From contig CAZIMJ010000219.1 in assembly GCA_964540205.1 (NCBI GenBank), positions 1-14,627 on the forward strand: 14,627 bases of DNA, given 5' to 3'. Source of the stretch: WTAW01 sp964540205 (lineage in GTDB: Bacteria; Acidobacteriota; Aminicenantia; Aminicenantales; Aminicenantaceae). The translations under genes were made by a program, and so were the position numbers. A model generated the notes under the pieces. It made no database searches and had not been told where the DNA came from. It was given only the letters and a program-made list of their open reading frames with translations. How positions within the stretch are numbered: position 1 is the first letter of the stretch; each line of letters starts with the position of its first letter. Of this stretch, positions 6,764 to 13,347 are shown in pieces.

Positions 6764-7140
6764 ACGAACAAAATGAAAATGGACCATTCGCGTACGTTGA
6801 CAAAAACCTAAAAGACAAACCTCAGATGAGGCGCTGGCGGGGAAGGATGAGCGATGGCAAAATCAAAATCGTGACACATGCGCATAAGACAGAATTGCCG
6901 ACGGTCCGGCAGTATGATGCGAAAATCAAGGCGATCGAGGATAGACTCAAATATCTTGAGGCGGAACGCGAGGCGCGAAAAATTACGGAAAGTTTTTACG
7001 AAAATGAAAGGTCGATCGCACTCTTGGATTTATCTTTCATGAAAAAGGACAGGGATACCCGCAAGGAAATGGAATTCGTAGGACGACAGGTGGCGTTCCT
7101 CGGATACGAACCGGACCTCGTTGAACGAAAGCGGGATTGA
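6760..7140 (+). CDS. Hypothetical protein with predicted coiled coil, 126 residues
   Basis: The ATG overlaps the previous stop by 4 bases (ATGA), indicating coupling. The first 45 residues are basic and polar (MRRWRGRMSDGKIKIV). Residues about 50-100 form a long charged helix (YDAKIKAIEDRLKYLEAEREARK) likely to make a coiled coil. The sequence ends GYEPDLVERKRD. It is the last gene of the four-gene group. After its TGA the same frame stays open for 21 more codons (to 7203) with similar Asp/Leu-rich character, hinting at a longer ancestral form. No function is assigned. Confidence 0.65.
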   Translation: MNEQNENGPFAYVDKNLKDKPQMRRWRGRMSDGKIKIVTHAHKTELPTVRQYDAKIKAIEDRLKYLEAEREARKITESFYENERSIALLDLSFMKKDRDTRKEMEFVGRQVAFLGYEPDLVERKRD

Positions 7141-7314
7141 CGAATAAGGCGATTAGACGACCTCGACGACGATCTCAAATACCTGTTTCTTCCTAGCTTT
7201 GATTGAATGACGTGGGCTTTCGTTAATTCATCCATAGAAAACCATTCGGGAGATCAAGATCGTCGCTTAGAACGCATATAAGGGCTTTTTCCCAGAGGTG
7301 GAAGAGAAAGAGAC

Positions 7315-7342
7315 TTGACAATAATGCATAATACCTTATAAT
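7315..7342 (+). promoter_or_regulatory. Consensus sigma-70 promoter for xis-int
   Basis: TTGACA (7315-7320) and TATAAT (7337-7342) are both perfect consensus boxes with a 16-base spacer. Transcription would start near 7349, only about 14 bases before the excisionase ATG at 7363, and would continue into the integrase. The 7141-7314 gap before it shows no gene I can support. A perfect promoter on an integrase operon would normally need repression by an element regulator. Confidence 0.75.
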
Positions 7343-7362
7343 ATTTAATAGAGGCAAACAAA

Positions 7363-7536
7363 ATGAAGGATGAATTTTTAACATTCAATGAGGTCATGGC
7401 TTATTTGAGAGTTTCGAGAACGACAATTTACGATTGGCTGAATGCCGGAAAACTGCGGGCCTATAAGGTAGGGAAGTCGGTCCGGTTCAAGAAAAGCGAT
7501 GTTGAAGCCTTTATCAAAGAATGGAGGCCAAAATGA
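7363..7536 (+). CDS. xis: Excisionase (Xis-type HTH), 57 residues
   Basis: Reading the frame from the ATG at 7363, with GAGG at 7351-7354, gives a 57-residue protein ending at 7536. It is one HTH_17 domain: FLTFNEVMAYLRVSRTTIYD (helices and turn), then LNAGKLRAYKVGKSVRFKKS and a final helix DVEAFIKEW. Proteins of this type are recombination directionality factors that bind and bend DNA beside the attachment site to favour excision. The stop overlaps the integrase start by 4 bases (ATGA at 7533-7536), so the two are translationally coupled. It shares motifs with the protein at 655-861 but the two are clearly different. Confidence 0.8.
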   Translation: MKDEFLTFNEVMAYLRVSRTTIYDWLNAGKLRAYKVGKSVRFKKSDVEAFIKEWRPK

Positions 7537-8633
7537 AGATAATCAAAGTTGGTGAGAAAAAATACAAAATTGATTTTACGCTCTACGGGAAAAGAAAACG
7601 CCACACAATCGAAGGCAGTCGCAAAGCGGCAGAACAGGCCGTTGTCCTCCTCAAAGAAAAAATTTATCGGCAAAAATACGGAGTCCCAGAGCCGAAGAAG
7701 AAAATCAGATTTGAAGATTATGCGAAAATCTATGAAGAACGCTATACGATGGAGAAACGGGCCTGGAGAAATGAACAGTATGTCCTTAAGCGCCTGAAAT
7801 CTTCTTTCAAGGATCAATTCCTTCATGAGATAACGGTCGGAGATATCGAGCGTTTCAAGACAAAACGGAAAAAAGACGGTCTCTGTAATTCTACGGTGAA
7901 TAGGGAACTCGCTGTGTTAAAGGCGATATTCAATCGGGCCATCGATTCAGAAGATTACGCGCTCATTAGGAATCCGGTGTGCAAGGTTGATTTTCTTAAA
8001 GAGGACAGTTTCAGAGAAAGGCGTTTGAGTTCCGATGAGATAAAGAGGCTTCTTGAGGCTTCTGTGACGCCATGGAGTAAGTATCTTCCTCTCTTTCTCA
8101 CAATCGCATTAAATACGGCGATGAGAAAAAGTGAAATCTTGAGTCTTAAATGGGAGAATGTGAATTTCAAGAGAAGATATATCGAGGTCACTCGTGAACG
8201 TTCAAAGAGCCGGAAAACGAGAAAGGTCCCGATGAATGATGTTGTGATTGCGGCATTGAGTAAAGTTAAAAAGACTAACCAGTATATCTTTTTCAATCCG
8301 AAGACAGACTCTCACATCAAACATATGAAAGAGGCTTTTAACAGGGCGTGCGAAAAGGCCGGGATTGAGGATTGTACGCCTCACGATTTGAGGCATACAG
8401 CCGCGAGTTTACTTGTAAATGACTGTGGCGTTGACATCGTAACCGCCTCAAAAATCCTTGGCCACTCAAAGATCGAGATGACTATGAGATATATCCACTC
8501 ATCCGATGAACATAAACAGAGAGGGGTGGATATGTTGGGCGAAATCTTCAAAGAAAGTCGTCACAAAGTCGACACTTTGCCTTTTGAAGTCCATCCGGAG
8601 ACGCCTTCTCCACCCCAGGAAATCGTCCACTAA
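7533..8633 (+). CDS. int: Tyrosine-family site-specific integrase
   Basis: The 366-residue protein has the full phage-integrase layout. There is an N-terminal arm-binding region (YKIDFTLYGKRKRHT), a SAM-like core-binding domain at about 55-150, and a catalytic domain with Arg198 (NTAMRKSEIL), His284 and Arg287 (HDLRHT), His311 (LGHS) and the nucleophile Tyr320 (MRYIHS). A lysine in the KTRKVP turn is the likely fifth catalytic residue. It inserts and, with the excisionase, removes the element by strand exchange at attachment sites. The ATG at 7533 is chosen over 7521 because GGAGG at 7523-7527 is then properly placed. About 46 residues follow the nucleophile. All catalytic residues are present, so it is probably active. 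Confidence 0.92.
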   Translation: MKIIKVGEKKYKIDFTLYGKRKRHTIEGSRKAAEQAVVLLKEKIYRQKYGVPEPKKKIRFEDYAKIYEERYTMEKRAWRNEQYVLKRLKSSFKDQFLHEITVGDIERFKTKRKKDGLCNSTVNRELAVLKAIFNRAIDSEDYALIRNPVCKVDFLKEDSFRERRLSSDEIKRLLEASVTPWSKYLPLFLTIALNTAMRKSEILSLKWENVNFKRRYIEVTRERSKSRKTRKVPMNDVVIAALSKVKKTNQYIFFNPKTDSHIKHMKEAFNRACEKAGIEDCTPHDLRHTAASLLVNDCGVDIVTASKILGHSKIEMTMRYIHSSDEHKQRGVDMLGEIFKESRHKVDTLPFEVHPETPSPPQEIVH

Positions 8634-8639
8634 AAACCA

Positions 8640-8712
8640 TTTCACCCCTCCCTTTTGGATGAAATTAGGGGTGAATTTCCTTTGGTCATTTCATCACCTC
8701 GTTTCACCCCTA
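8640..8712. repeat. Inverted and direct repeats after int, candidate attachment-site arms
   Basis: TTTCACCCCT occurs at 8640-8649 and again at 8702-8711, with an inverted copy TAGGGGTGAA at 8666-8675. The last copy extends the match to 10 bases (TTCACCCCTA, 8703-8712). Sites repeated in both orientations right after an integrase are typical arm-type binding sites. The first pair could also fold as a 9-base-pair hairpin, but no T-run follows, so a terminator is less likely. A motif like the origin iterons (ATGACCAAAGGAAA on the minus strand) lies between them at 8677-8690. Confidence 0.5.
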
Positions 8713-9111
8713 GAAATGAGAAAATATACTCCACATCATCCTCGCTGGAAATGGATCGGTTCCTATCGTTTCGGTCGCCTAATTTTTTTGTGGTATTGCA
8801 GTGGACTCATCAAATGCTTGGAGATCCACACGCACTCCCCCATGTGATTGACTTCAAAAGAATTAGACAGGAGATAAATGAAATGACCACTATATATAGG
8901 CTAAGGTGTGCGTGATACATACAATATATTGCACTTGAAACTCTTTCAATAACTGTGATCCCTTTGATACAAAAAACAAGATTTTTCCATATCACCCCCC
9001 CCAGATTGAAAACGGATCCGTGGGCTTTTGTTGATTTAATCGAGTTCGACCTAAACGGAATGAAGATCAAAGTGACAACAGCGCTGGAGAAAACTCGGGA
9101 CTGCCGGTTTC
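8713..9111. other. Gene-free stretch between element and proS
   Basis: I see no supported gene, tRNA or terminator here. It contains a possible hairpin near 8801-8833 (GTGGACTC with GAG-A-TCCAC), a run of eight C at 8995-9002 and a 10-base palindrome ACGGATCCGT at 9012-9021. The attachment core and the element-chromosome junction probably lie in or just before this interval. Confidence 0.5.
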
Positions 9112-9140
9112 TTGACAAAATAGGGGACTGCGGCTAGAAT
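9112..9140 (+). promoter_or_regulatory. Strong promoter of proS
   Basis: TTGACA (9112-9117) and TAGAAT (9135-9140) are separated by the optimal 17 bases and lie about 30 bases before the proS start. GGGACTGC occurs just upstream of the -35 box (9097-9104) and again inside the spacer (9124-9131), a 27-base-period direct repeat that could be a binding site or chance. Confidence 0.75.
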
Positions 9141-9170
9141 GACCAAGAATTTTGGCCACGGGAGATTGAA

Positions 9171-10625
9171 GTGAAAAAAGAAGAACGATTCGTCAAGCAA
9201 ATAACGCCAAAAAGTGTTGATTTTTCTAAGTGGTATAGTGAGATCATTCGGAAAGCTGAGCTTGCAGATTATACCTCCATGAAAGGGATGATGATCATCC
9301 GGCCCTACGGATATGCCATTTGGGAAAACCTGAAGGCTCAATTGGACAAGAGGATTAAAGATTCGGGCCACTCTAACGCATATTTTCCACTGTTCATACC
9401 AGAGTCTTTTCTCGCAAAAGAAACGGAACATCTTGAGGGATTCTCTCCTGAGGTGGCTTGGGTGACTCATGGTGGCCAAGAAGAATTGGAAGAGCGGCTG
9501 GCTGTACGTCCCACTTCTGAAGCGATCATCGGAAGCATGTATTCCAAATGGATCAAGTCCTGGCGTGACCTGCCCGTGTTGATCAATCAATGGGCGAATA
9601 TTGTCCGCTGGGAAAAGGTCACACGACCCTTTTTGAGGACGACTGAGTTTTTATGGCAGGAGGGCCACACCGTGCATGAGACACCAGAGGAAGCTCAAGA
9701 AGAGACATTGATGATCCTTGCAATGTATAAAGAGTTTGTAGAGTCTGAATTGGCCATTCCCGTGATCTCCGGGATCAAATCAGAGCGCGAAAAGTTTGCT
9801 GGAGCACTGGCCACTTATGCCATTGAAGCGTTGATGTCAGATGGCAAAGCCCTTCAAATGGGAACCTCCCACAATTTGGGTCAGCATTTTTCAAAAGTTT
9901 TTAATATTCGGTATGAAGACAGAAACCAGAATATCCAGTATGCATGGCAGACATCTTGGGGTGCGTCCACGCGGTTGGTCGGAGCTCTGATCATGTCTCA
10001 TGGGGATGACTCCGGATTGAGATTACCCCCTAGGATCGCTCCGATTCAGGCTGTCATTGTCCCTATCTCCATGGGAAACTGGAAGAAAGAAGTGCTTCCG
10101 GCTGCCGTGAAGCTCAAGAGTGAGTTGCATGAAATTGGGGTGCGCGTCGAGCTCGACCAAAGGGAGGAATTCACTCCGGGCTGGAAATTTTCCGAATGGG
10201 AGATGAGAGGAGTTCCTCTAAGAATAGAGATCGGTCCCAGAGATGTCAAAGAGAATCAGGCCATTTGTGTAAGACGTGATAACGGCCAAAAAGAGCCTGT
10301 GCCGCTTGATTCTTTGAAGGCAAGACTGCCCGAGCTCCTATCAGACATCCAGAAATCCTTGTATGAGAAGGCCTTGGAGTTTCGGACGACCAACACCCAC
10401 GATATCAAGAGCTATCAGGAGTTCAAGTCCACTCTAGAGGAACAAAGAGGATTTCTCAGGGCATTCTGGTGTGGTAGATCCTCGTGCGAAGAAAAGATCA
10501 AGGAAGAGACTATGGCCACAATACGAGTTATTCTCCTCGAGGAGGATAGATTAAAGGCTGAAGGAAAATGCATTCTGTGCGGTGAAACATCTAATAATCT
10601 GGCATATTTCGCACGTGCGTATTAA
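9171..10625 (+). CDS. proS: Proline--tRNA ligase, archaeal/eukaryotic-type
   Basis: The 484-residue class II aminoacyl-tRNA synthetase charges tRNA-Pro with proline in the cytoplasm. Motif 2 is seen around RWEKVTRPFLRTTEFLWQEGHT (residues about 146-167), motif 3 around GLRLPPRIAPIQ (near 283), then an anticodon-binding domain and a C-terminal zinc-binding domain with Cys pairs (WCGRSSC, CILC). The protein ends in Tyr (FARAY), as in the archaeal-like form. It lacks the large editing insertion of the E. coli-type enzyme. The GTG start has GGGAG at 9160-9164, 6 bases upstream, and follows a strong promoter. This type is found in scattered bacterial groups. The gene appears intact and is the first clear host gene after the element. 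Confidence 0.95.
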   Translation: MKKEERFVKQITPKSVDFSKWYSEIIRKAELADYTSMKGMMIIRPYGYAIWENLKAQLDKRIKDSGHSNAYFPLFIPESFLAKETEHLEGFSPEVAWVTHGGQEELEERLAVRPTSEAIIGSMYSKWIKSWRDLPVLINQWANIVRWEKVTRPFLRTTEFLWQEGHTVHETPEEAQEETLMILAMYKEFVESELAIPVISGIKSEREKFAGALATYAIEALMSDGKALQMGTSHNLGQHFSKVFNIRYEDRNQNIQYAWQTSWGASTRLVGALIMSHGDDSGLRLPPRIAPIQAVIVPISMGNWKKEVLPAAVKLKSELHEIGVRVELDQREEFTPGWKFSEWEMRGVPLRIEIGPRDVKENQAICVRRDNGQKEPVPLDSLKARLPELLSDIQKSLYEKALEFRTTNTHDIKSYQEFKSTLEEQRGFLRAFWCGRSSCEEKIKEETMATIRVILLEEDRLKAEGKCILCGETSNNLAYFARAY

Positions 10626-10652
10626 AAAAGTAGAGTAGAGGCTTTGATGCAG

Positions 10653-10714
10653 TATAATCAGACCTTGAGTTGAATTTTCTGTTTTCAATCATATTGGGGT
10701 TTAATCGCGATTAA
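10653..10714 (+). promoter_or_regulatory. Possible pcm promoter and 14-base palindrome
   Basis: A TATAAT box lies at 10653-10658 with no good -35 partner. Downstream, TTAATCGCGATTAA at 10701-10714 is a perfect 14-base palindrome, 20 bases before the pcm ATG. The palindrome would lie in the leader and could be an operator for a dimeric regulator. Both are visible, but function is inferred. Confidence 0.35.
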
Positions 10715-10734
10715 GGACACCTGAAGAACCTCAG

Positions 10735-11376
10735 ATGAAAAACGCAAAAAAAACTTTCACAGAAGAGCGGGAGTCTATGGTGACCACACAGATCAAGTCC
10801 AGAGGAATAAAGGATGCTCAAGTTCTTGAAGCCATGGAAAAAGTGCCCCGTCATGTGTTTGTGCCCGAAAATATGAGGAAGTTTGCATACAATGATGAAC
10901 CTCTTCCTATCGGAAAAAGCCAGACGATCTCTCAGCCTTACATCGTGGCGTACATGACTGAGGTCCTTCAGTTATCCTGTGAAGGAAAGGTCTTAGAGGT
11001 GGGAACTGGCTCTGGTTATCAAGCTGCTGTCCTTGCGGAAATCGCCAAGGAGGTGTTTACCATAGAGATCATTGATGAGCTTTCGAAAAATGCACAGGAG
11101 GTGCTGCAGGCGGAAGGCTACACGAACATTCATTTCAGAGTCGGAGATGGTGCCCGTGGATGGGAAGAGAATGCCCCCTACGATGCCATAATGGTGACTG
11201 CTGCTCCGCCTGAAGTTCCGAGGGCTTTGCAACACCAGCTGAAAATAGGGGGAAGAATGATCGTCCCTGTTGGGGATACTTTCCAGGAACTGGTCCTCAT
11301 TGTCAAGGAAAAAAGCAGGTTCAAAAAGAAAAAGCTGCTGCCGGTCCGGTTTGTGCCACTCGTAAAACCACATTAG
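10735..11376 (+). CDS. pcm: Protein-L-isoaspartate O-methyltransferase
   Basis: The 213-residue protein matches the PCMT family over its whole length. It has the N-terminal ERESMVTTQIKSRGIKDAQVLEAMEKVPRH region, PIGKSQTISQPYIVAYM over the isoaspartate-binding site, the SAM-binding motif I VLEVGTGSGYQAAVLAE (about 86-102), TIEIIDEL, and YDAIMVTAAPPEVPRAL followed by GGRMIVPVGD. The enzyme methylates L-isoaspartyl residues using S-adenosylmethionine, starting repair of aged proteins. It is about 110 bases after proS on the same strand. The ATG at 10735 fits the family start although its ribosome binding site is weak (AAGGA lies about 18 bases away). Confidence 0.95.
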   Translation: MKNAKKTFTEERESMVTTQIKSRGIKDAQVLEAMEKVPRHVFVPENMRKFAYNDEPLPIGKSQTISQPYIVAYMTEVLQLSCEGKVLEVGTGSGYQAAVLAEIAKEVFTIEIIDELSKNAQEVLQAEGYTNIHFRVGDGARGWEENAPYDAIMVTAAPPEVPRALQHQLKIGGRMIVPVGDTFQELVLIVKEKSRFKKKKLLPVRFVPLVKPH

Positions 11377-11476
11377 TCCTCATAAATTGTTGATAAATAA
11401 ATGTCGAACCAAGAGCCGTCGCTTCGGCCTGCCCCCAAGTCTCTTCACAGCGATTTCGACTCGTGAATAATTCAGG

Positions 11477-11482
11477 TATAAT
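11477..11482 (+). promoter_or_regulatory. Probable -10 box of the DUF192 gene
   Basis: A perfect TATAAT at 11477-11482 lies 55 bases before the chosen ATG at 11538. The -35 region is poor. The box argues against the upstream in-frame GTG at 11463 being the start, since that codon would precede the transcription start. Confidence 0.4.
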
Positions 11483-11537
11483 ACTATCTAAGGGTCAAAG
11501 TCCTTTCAGAAGAAAAGTAAACTTAGTGAGGTGGGAG

Positions 11538-11996
11538 ATGAAGAGTATGTTCACAGTTCTTTTAATAGGTCTTGCCGTGTGTACTATGGCGAGAACTCCG
11601 AACGAGGATTATATCCAGGTTTTTTTCCCCAATGGAAAAATCATCACTGCTGAACTTGCCATTTCGGATGCAGAGAGAACTAGAGGTTTGATGAACAGAG
11701 AAAAAATCAATCCTGACCAGGGGATGCTCTTTGTTTTCGAGAATGCTGGTGTTCACTCGATGTGGATGAAGAATATGCTCATTCCCCTGGACTTTCTGTG
11801 GTTGGACAGAGAGCAGCGAATTGTACATACCGAAAAGAATATTTCTCCCTGTGAGAGAGATCCTTGCCCGTCCTATGCGTCCAAGATCCCGGCGATGTAC
11901 GTTCTAGAATTGAAAGCTGGAAGTATAAAACAAAATGGGCTGAAACTCTATGATAAGGTCAATTTTGTACTTAAGAATTTCGATCGTAAAACGTGA
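11538..11996 (+). CDS. Secreted DUF192 family protein
   Basis: The 152-residue protein starts at the ATG preceded by GAGGTGGG. The first 18 residues (MKSMFTVLLIGLAVCTMA) form a signal peptide, so it is exported, probably to the periplasm; the CTMA end gives no proper lipobox. The rest is the DUF192 domain: ELAISDAERTRGLMNRE, the GMLFVFENAGVHSMWMKNMLIPLDFLWLD core, and a C-terminal KIPAMYVLELKAGSIKQNGL segment. The family is widespread, compact and beta-rich; its function is not settled. Two cysteines in the SPCERDPCPSY loop are close enough for a disulfide or metal site. It follows pcm after a 160-base gap without other genes. Confidence 0.88.
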   Translation: MKSMFTVLLIGLAVCTMARTPNEDYIQVFFPNGKIITAELAISDAERTRGLMNREKINPDQGMLFVFENAGVHSMWMKNMLIPLDFLWLDREQRIVHTEKNISPCERDPCPSYASKIPAMYVLELKAGSIKQNGLKLYDKVNFVLKNFDRKT

Positions 11997-12038
11997 AATA
12001 TAAACCGCTAAAGTTCCTTAGATTACCTGGATTATTAA

Positions 12039-12202
12039 CGGACCGAGGTTGCAGTATCGGCGAGGAAGTGGCTCATGAAGATGTAGTAAACTACCTCGAA
12101 TGAGCTATAACGAAGTCGATGCTGTGAGATCGGTCCGCCCGAAGGGTAAAAGATGCCGACATATAAATAGGGAGTGCTTTTTAGAAAAAAGGTGTCGGTA
12201 GC
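12039..12202 (+). ncRNA. Structured repeat RNA, copy A; HEARO / IscB omega-RNA-like
   Basis: A multi-stem fold fills the gap between the DUF192 gene and lpxB. CGGACCGA (12039-12046) pairs with TCGGTCCG (12130-12137). GTGGCTCAT (12068-12076) pairs with ATGAGCTAT (12100-12108, two G-U pairs), and a small GTAG-TAAA-CTAC hairpin (12083-12094) sits inside. CCC-GAA-GGG lies at 12138-12146, and CCGACA (12156-12161) pairs with TGTCGG (12193-12198), enclosing CTTTTT-AGA-AAAAAG (12177-12191). Bases 12083-12151 match copy B (14559-14627, reverse) at 59 of 69 positions without gaps. The AACGAAG step and CCCGAAGGGTAAAA end resemble the HEARO class as I remember it. No iscB ORF follows. Confidence 0.6.
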
Positions 12203-12204
12203 TT

Positions 12205-13347
12205 TTAAGAATAATTCAGAAAAAGTAGTTTCTCCAGTTCAAGTGCTGCGTTTTGTGAGGCCTTCCGTTCACCTAAAGATAGTCTAACATTCTGGAATTG
12301 CTCTTTCATGCGTGCTCTGATCTCTTCTGACTGGAGAATTTTATTGGTTTCATTCACGATATTATCGGGTGTGAATCCTCTCTGGATCAATTCAGGGACA
12401 ATTTTTGAGCCCGCAAGGATGTTGACGATACTGTAAGTTCGTGTGCGTACAAAAGGAACCCCCAGGCTGTAGGTTAAGGGAGAAATGCGATAGTAGGCGA
12501 TGAAAGGGACTCCGAGAAGTGCGGCTTCTAGGTTAGCCGTTCCACAAGAGGATAAGATCAGATCACTGTATGCCATACCTTCCAGACGATCCTCTGTGAG
12601 GATCTTTATGCGATCGTTTTCAGCCGGAAAAAAGCTCCTCAGGTCTTCGACGTATAAATTCTCAGCCAGTGGAAGGACAAACTGGATTCCCCCTTCCTCT
12701 TCAATCATTTGAACTGCTGGGATGAGGATTGGCATATGGTAGTTGATCTCCGACTTTCTGCTTCCTGGGAGCAGACAGATCGTTTTTTTATCCGGAGAGA
12801 GATTATACTTCTGGAGAAATTCCTCCCTGGCTAGAGATAAATTCATTCTCTCGAGAAGTGGATGCCCGACATATTCTGCTGGAATTCCATTTTGTTGATA
12901 GATCTTCTCCTCAAAGGGAAAGATCAACAGCATTTTATCCACATACTTTTTTATCGTTTTGAGCCTGCCTTTTCTCCATGCCCAGACTGTGGGGCTTATG
13001 TAATAGAGCACTGGGATCCCGAGTTTTTTGATCGATTTCACAAGGCGGAGGTTAAAATCTGGAGAATCGATCAGAACAGCGGCCGCAGGCTTCCTCCTTT
13101 CCACTTCTCGCTTGATACTGCTGAGAATTCCCTTCAAGCGTGGAAGGTGTGAGAGGATTTCGAATACTCCCACATGTGAGAGATCTTGAATGGAATAGAG
13201 AAGGTCGACCCCCTCATTTTCCATTTGAAGTCCCCCGATCCCAAAAAATTCCGTTGAAGGATATTTTTTTTTAAACTCTCTGATTAGACTAGCTCCGCAT
13301 TTCTCTCCAGAGTTTTCACCGGTAACTATGAGTATGGAGTGTGTCAA
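12205..13347 (-). CDS. lpxB: Lipid-A-disaccharide synthase
   Basis: The 380-residue GT-B glycosyltransferase condenses UDP-2,3-diacylglucosamine with lipid X to form the lipid A disaccharide at the inner membrane. Visible family signatures are the N-terminal ILIVTGENSGEKCG, IDSPDFNLRLVK, YYISPTVWAWRKGR, the IFPFEEKIYQQNGIPAEYVGHPLLE block, LLPGSRKSEI, and the donor-site SSCGTANLEAALLGVPFIAYYR. The GENSGE motif departs from the common GE(A/T)SGD. The start is a TTG whose first bases overlap the stop of the upstream pseudopilin gene (4 bases), suggesting coupled translation; no other start keeps the N-terminal motif. It closes the minus-strand cluster and marks the host as an LPS-bearing bacterium. 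Confidence 0.93.
   Translation of the reverse strand: MTHSILIVTGENSGEKCGASLIREFKKKYPSTEFFGIGGLQMENEGVDLLYSIQDLSHVGVFEILSHLPRLKGILSSIKREVERRKPAAAVLIDSPDFNLRLVKSIKKLGIPVLYYISPTVWAWRKGRLKTIKKYVDKMLLIFPFEEKIYQQNGIPAEYVGHPLLERMNLSLAREEFLQKYNLSPDKKTICLLPGSRKSEINYHMPILIPAVQMIEEEGGIQFVLPLAENLYVEDLRSFFPAENDRIKILTEDRLEGMAYSDLILSSCGTANLEAALLGVPFIAYYRISPLTYSLGVPFVRTRTYSIVNILAGSKIVPELIQRGFTPDNIVNETNKILQSEEIRARMKEQFQNVRLSLGERKASQNAALELEKLLFLNYS

Larger units (their letters stand above)
1..8712. mobile_element. Integrated phage-satellite-like element, left end outside the window
   Basis: The stretch holds an HTH regulator, an excisionase-type HTH protein, a RepA-like helicase followed by iterons, terminase small and large subunits, a set of small proteins, and an excisionase-integrase pair at the right end next to inverted repeats. 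Gene spacing is phage-like, with many overlapping starts and stops. No portal, capsid, protease, tail or lysis gene is seen. The right boundary is inferred to lie just after the integrase, within about 8640-9100, because proS with its own promoter follows. No tRNA and no convincing direct repeat marks the attachment site. The left boundary is not in the window, so missing structural genes could in principle lie further left. Confidence 0.75.

Noticed and set aside
8655..8915. An 86-codon plus-strand frame after int
   Set aside because: It covers the inverted repeats, has no recognisable domain and no convincing ribosome binding site; overlapping frames are equally open.
8713..9111. tRNA gene or fragment as integration site
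   Set aside because: I looked on both strands for acceptor and T-arm patterns near the integrase end and found none.
9051..9590. Long minus-strand frame over the proS start (179 codons)
   Set aside because: It is antisense to the clear proS coding sequence and promoter and shows no protein family.
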